Assembly (NCBI RefSeq): GCF_024346455.1
Contig: NZ_JAGQCY010000021.1
Location: 1 to 44,937 of the forward strand
Reading direction: 5' to 3'
Source of the DNA: Cyanobium sp. Aljojuca 7A6
Lineage (GTDB): Bacteria > Cyanobacteriota > Cyanobacteriia > PCC-6307 > Cyanobiaceae
DNA: 44,937 bases
Program-made: the position numbers and the translations under genes
Notes under the pieces: model-generated
The model's database searches: none
The model's input: the letters and a program-made list of their open reading frames with translations, nothing else
Told to the model about the DNA's origin: nothing
In this document: positions 43,825-44,937 of the stretch, piece after piece
How positions within the stretch are numbered: the first letter of the stretch is position 1
How the letters are laid out: each line of letters opens with the position of its first letter

Positions 43825-44403
43825 ATGGCGTTGAAGCGTTCCAGGACGATCCCAGCTCCCAATAGGGCGGGATTCACGCTGGTGGAGCTACTGGTGGCGG
43901 CCTGCCTTGGGCTGCTGGTGTGGGGGGTGGTGCTGCAGGCGCTGGTGGCCGATGGCCGTCAGGTGGACCGGATGGTGCGCCAGCTGCGGGAGCGGGGCCA
44001 GCAGCGGCGGGTGCTGGCCCTGCTGCGGGGCGATCTGCTGCGCGCCGAGCGGGTGGACCTCGCCCAGGCCACCGGGGCCGCCTGCGGCCTGGGCGGCAGG
44101 GATCCCGTGCTGCAGCTGCAGACGCCGGCCGGCCCGATCACCTACACGGTGGGCGCTGCCCCCAGCGCCATCTGGCGGGGCCGGGTGCTGATGCGCTGCG
44201 GCCCCGCCTTCGGGCTGCACGGTGAACCCAGCGCCGGAGCGGCCCAGAACCGGGTGCTGCTGGATGGACTCGCCGACCCCGGCCTGGCCGGAGCCCTGGA
44301 GCCCGACGGCCTGCTGCGCCTGCAGCTGCGGCAGGAGTTTGAGCCTTCCGGCGGCGGCACCCAGCGCATCGAAACGACGGCGCGGATGGGGGCGGGGGGG
44401 TGA
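43825..44403 (+). CDS. PilW/GspJ-like pseudopilin (operon B, gene 4)
   Basis: A 192-residue prepilin-like protein with Gly16-Phe17-Thr-Leu-Val-Glu21 (RAGFTLVELLVAACLGLLVWG). The leader is basic (MALKRSRTIPAPNRAG). The body is rich in Arg and Leu (VLALLRGDLLRAERVDLAQA) and ends in ETTARMGAGG. It matches gene 4 of operon A in position and type. It starts 25 bases after gene 3, the only gap of any size in the operon; GGAGT lies upstream of the start. Confidence 0.82.
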   Translation: MALKRSRTIPAPNRAGFTLVELLVAACLGLLVWGVVLQALVADGRQVDRMVRQLRERGQQRRVLALLRGDLLRAERVDLAQATGAACGLGGRDPVLQLQTPAGPITYTVGAAPSAIWRGRVLMRCGPAFGLHGEPSAGAAQNRVLLDGLADPGLAGALEPDGLLRLQLRQEFEPSGGGTQRIETTARMGAGG

Positions 44404-44477
44404 GGGAGGAGCCCAAGCTTCCGCAGCATGCCATCCGCATGCATTCCAAGTAAACTGCTTGAAGAACGGAGCCTGCC

Positions 44478-44723
44478 ATGCCTTCCCTGCAGATCCGCGA
44501 CCTGCCGGATCCCCTGCATCGACTGTTGCAACGCCGGGCTAGCGCCCAGAAGCGCAGCCTCAGCCAGCAAGCCCTGGCTGATCTGGAAGCGATCGTTGGC
44601 GGGGACCCGAGGCAGCGGCGCCAGCTGGCGCTGGAGAGGATCGCCGAGCGATGGCAGCAGCGACCGGCGCTGCAGTGGGAGGAGTCGCCGGAATCCCTGA
44701 TCCGCAGCGACCGCGAGCGCTGA
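44478..44723 (+). CDS. FitA-like ribbon-helix-helix antitoxin (TA locus 5)
   Basis: An 81-residue antitoxin of the FitA type: MPSLQIRDLPDPLHRLLQRR begins with the RHH ribbon (LQIRDLP) and helix, and KRSLSQQALADLEAIVG is the second helix. The C-terminal part should block the PIN toxin. It appears intact. The following toxin gene starts inside its stop codon (TGATG). Confidence 0.87.
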   Translation: MPSLQIRDLPDPLHRLLQRRASAQKRSLSQQALADLEAIVGGDPRQRRQLALERIAERWQQRPALQWEESPESLIRSDRER

Positions 44724-44854
44724 TGGCACCGGCGCTGGTGCTCGATGCCTCGGCTGCGCTGCGCCTGATCACGCATGATCCGATCGCCAGTGGCTGGGCG
44801 GAGCAACTAGGTGTGCAGTGCCACCAGGTTGTTCCGGCTGACAAAGGGGTGTGA
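44723..44854 (+). pseudogene. PIN-domain toxin gene interrupted by an IS481-type element (TA locus 5)
   Basis: The first 30 residues, MAPALVLDASAALRLITHDP through SGWAEQLG, are the start of a PIN domain with the first catalytic Asp (Asp8). From about codon 30 the frame runs through the left end of an insertion sequence (from 44812) and stops at 44854. A normal PIN toxin has 120-140 residues, so the product here lacks at least three of the acidic active-site residues. The rest of the gene should lie on the far side of the element, outside the window. Confidence 0.82.
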
Positions 44855-44937
44855 GGCCGACAGGGTTGTGGTGCGACCCAACAGCCCCAGACCTCACCCC
44901 CCATGCATACACACCCGAACGCCCGCCTGACACCGAT
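44812..44937 (+). mobile_element. Left end of an IS481-family insertion sequence (partial)
   Basis: The element appears to begin with TGTGCAG at 44812. From there the spacing of AGGTTGT resembles the left inverted repeat I recall for Bordetella IS481 (TGTGAAG... AGGTTGT). Immediately before it is ACTAGG (44806-44811), matching the NCTAGN target of IS481. A transposase start follows at 44903. The right end and the second target copy lie outside the window. Confidence 0.75.
44903..44937 (+). CDS. IS481-family transposase, N-terminus only (partial)
   Basis: The visible codons read MHTHPNARLTP. IS481 transposases begin in this way (MNTHKHARLT- in Bordetella), followed by a helix-turn-helix that binds the inverted repeats and a DDE catalytic domain. 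The rest is outside the window, so whether it is functional cannot be judged. The start lies 91 bases inside the presumed left end. Confidence 0.8.
   Translation, partial: MHTHPNARLTP

Noticed and set aside
1-44937. CRISPR arrays, prophage modules and rRNA genes
   Set aside because: No regularly spaced repeats, no phage structural genes and no rRNA sequence were found; only one tRNA gene was recognised.

Overview
The window looks like chromosome of a GC-rich unicellular cyanobacterium of the picocyanobacterial type (Synechococcus/Cyanobium-like; the genus is inference). The first 120 bases encode the C-terminus of photosystem II D1 (psbA), including its processing site and manganese ligands. 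The housekeeping set (rsmI, cysQ, pnp, rpsN, nth, an M50 site-2 protease, serS, nfu, lepA) fits, as do HpsJ-like and PEP-CTERM-type proteins and PKMT-like methyltransferases.

Layout. 1-4308: psbA end with terminator, a HAD hydrolase and a pentapeptide-repeat membrane protein, then on the minus strand a PilZ protein, a secreted protein, a DUF3598-like protein and a previously unlisted 53-residue membrane protein. 4522-8267: an arsenic island, with arsJ and a GAPDH gene facing arsR and acr3 across a short shared operator region. 8326-10596: YccF, an HpsJ-like protein and an exosortase-type secreted protein with a three-unit 11-bp repeat upstream. 10677-12035: no confident gene. 12036-17032: a symporter fused to a solute-binding domain, then a large inverse-autotransporter/beta-helix gene split by an in-frame TGA. 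17407-25713: tRNA-Arg, an HTH protein, rsmI, cysQ, a toxin-antitoxin (TA) pair, pnp, rpsN, nth and rseP. 25809-32625: PilZ, a four-gene pseudopilin operon and a methyltransferase. 32606-38701: serS, a TA pair, nfu, a second methyltransferase and lepA. 38695-44937: TA pair, MFS transporter, membrane protein, TA pair with broken toxin, a second four-gene pseudopilin operon, and a fifth TA pair whose toxin is cut by an IS481-type element running off the window.

How the genes work together. The arsenic genes cover both known export routes: arsenate via GAPDH plus ArsJ, and arsenite via Acr3, apparently under one ArsR. Two collinear pseudopilin cassettes (26374-31014 and 42408-44403) share the same four-member order and probably build minor or tip components of type IV pilus-like machines. 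One is preceded by a PilZ protein and followed by a PKMT-like methyltransferase, whose paralogue lies 2.6 kb downstream, so surface-protein methylation is a testable idea. Five PIN-type TA loci lie in 24 kb; in two the toxin is broken while the antitoxin is intact. Three gene-breaking events (two TGA nonsense codons and one insertion sequence) all hit accessory genes.
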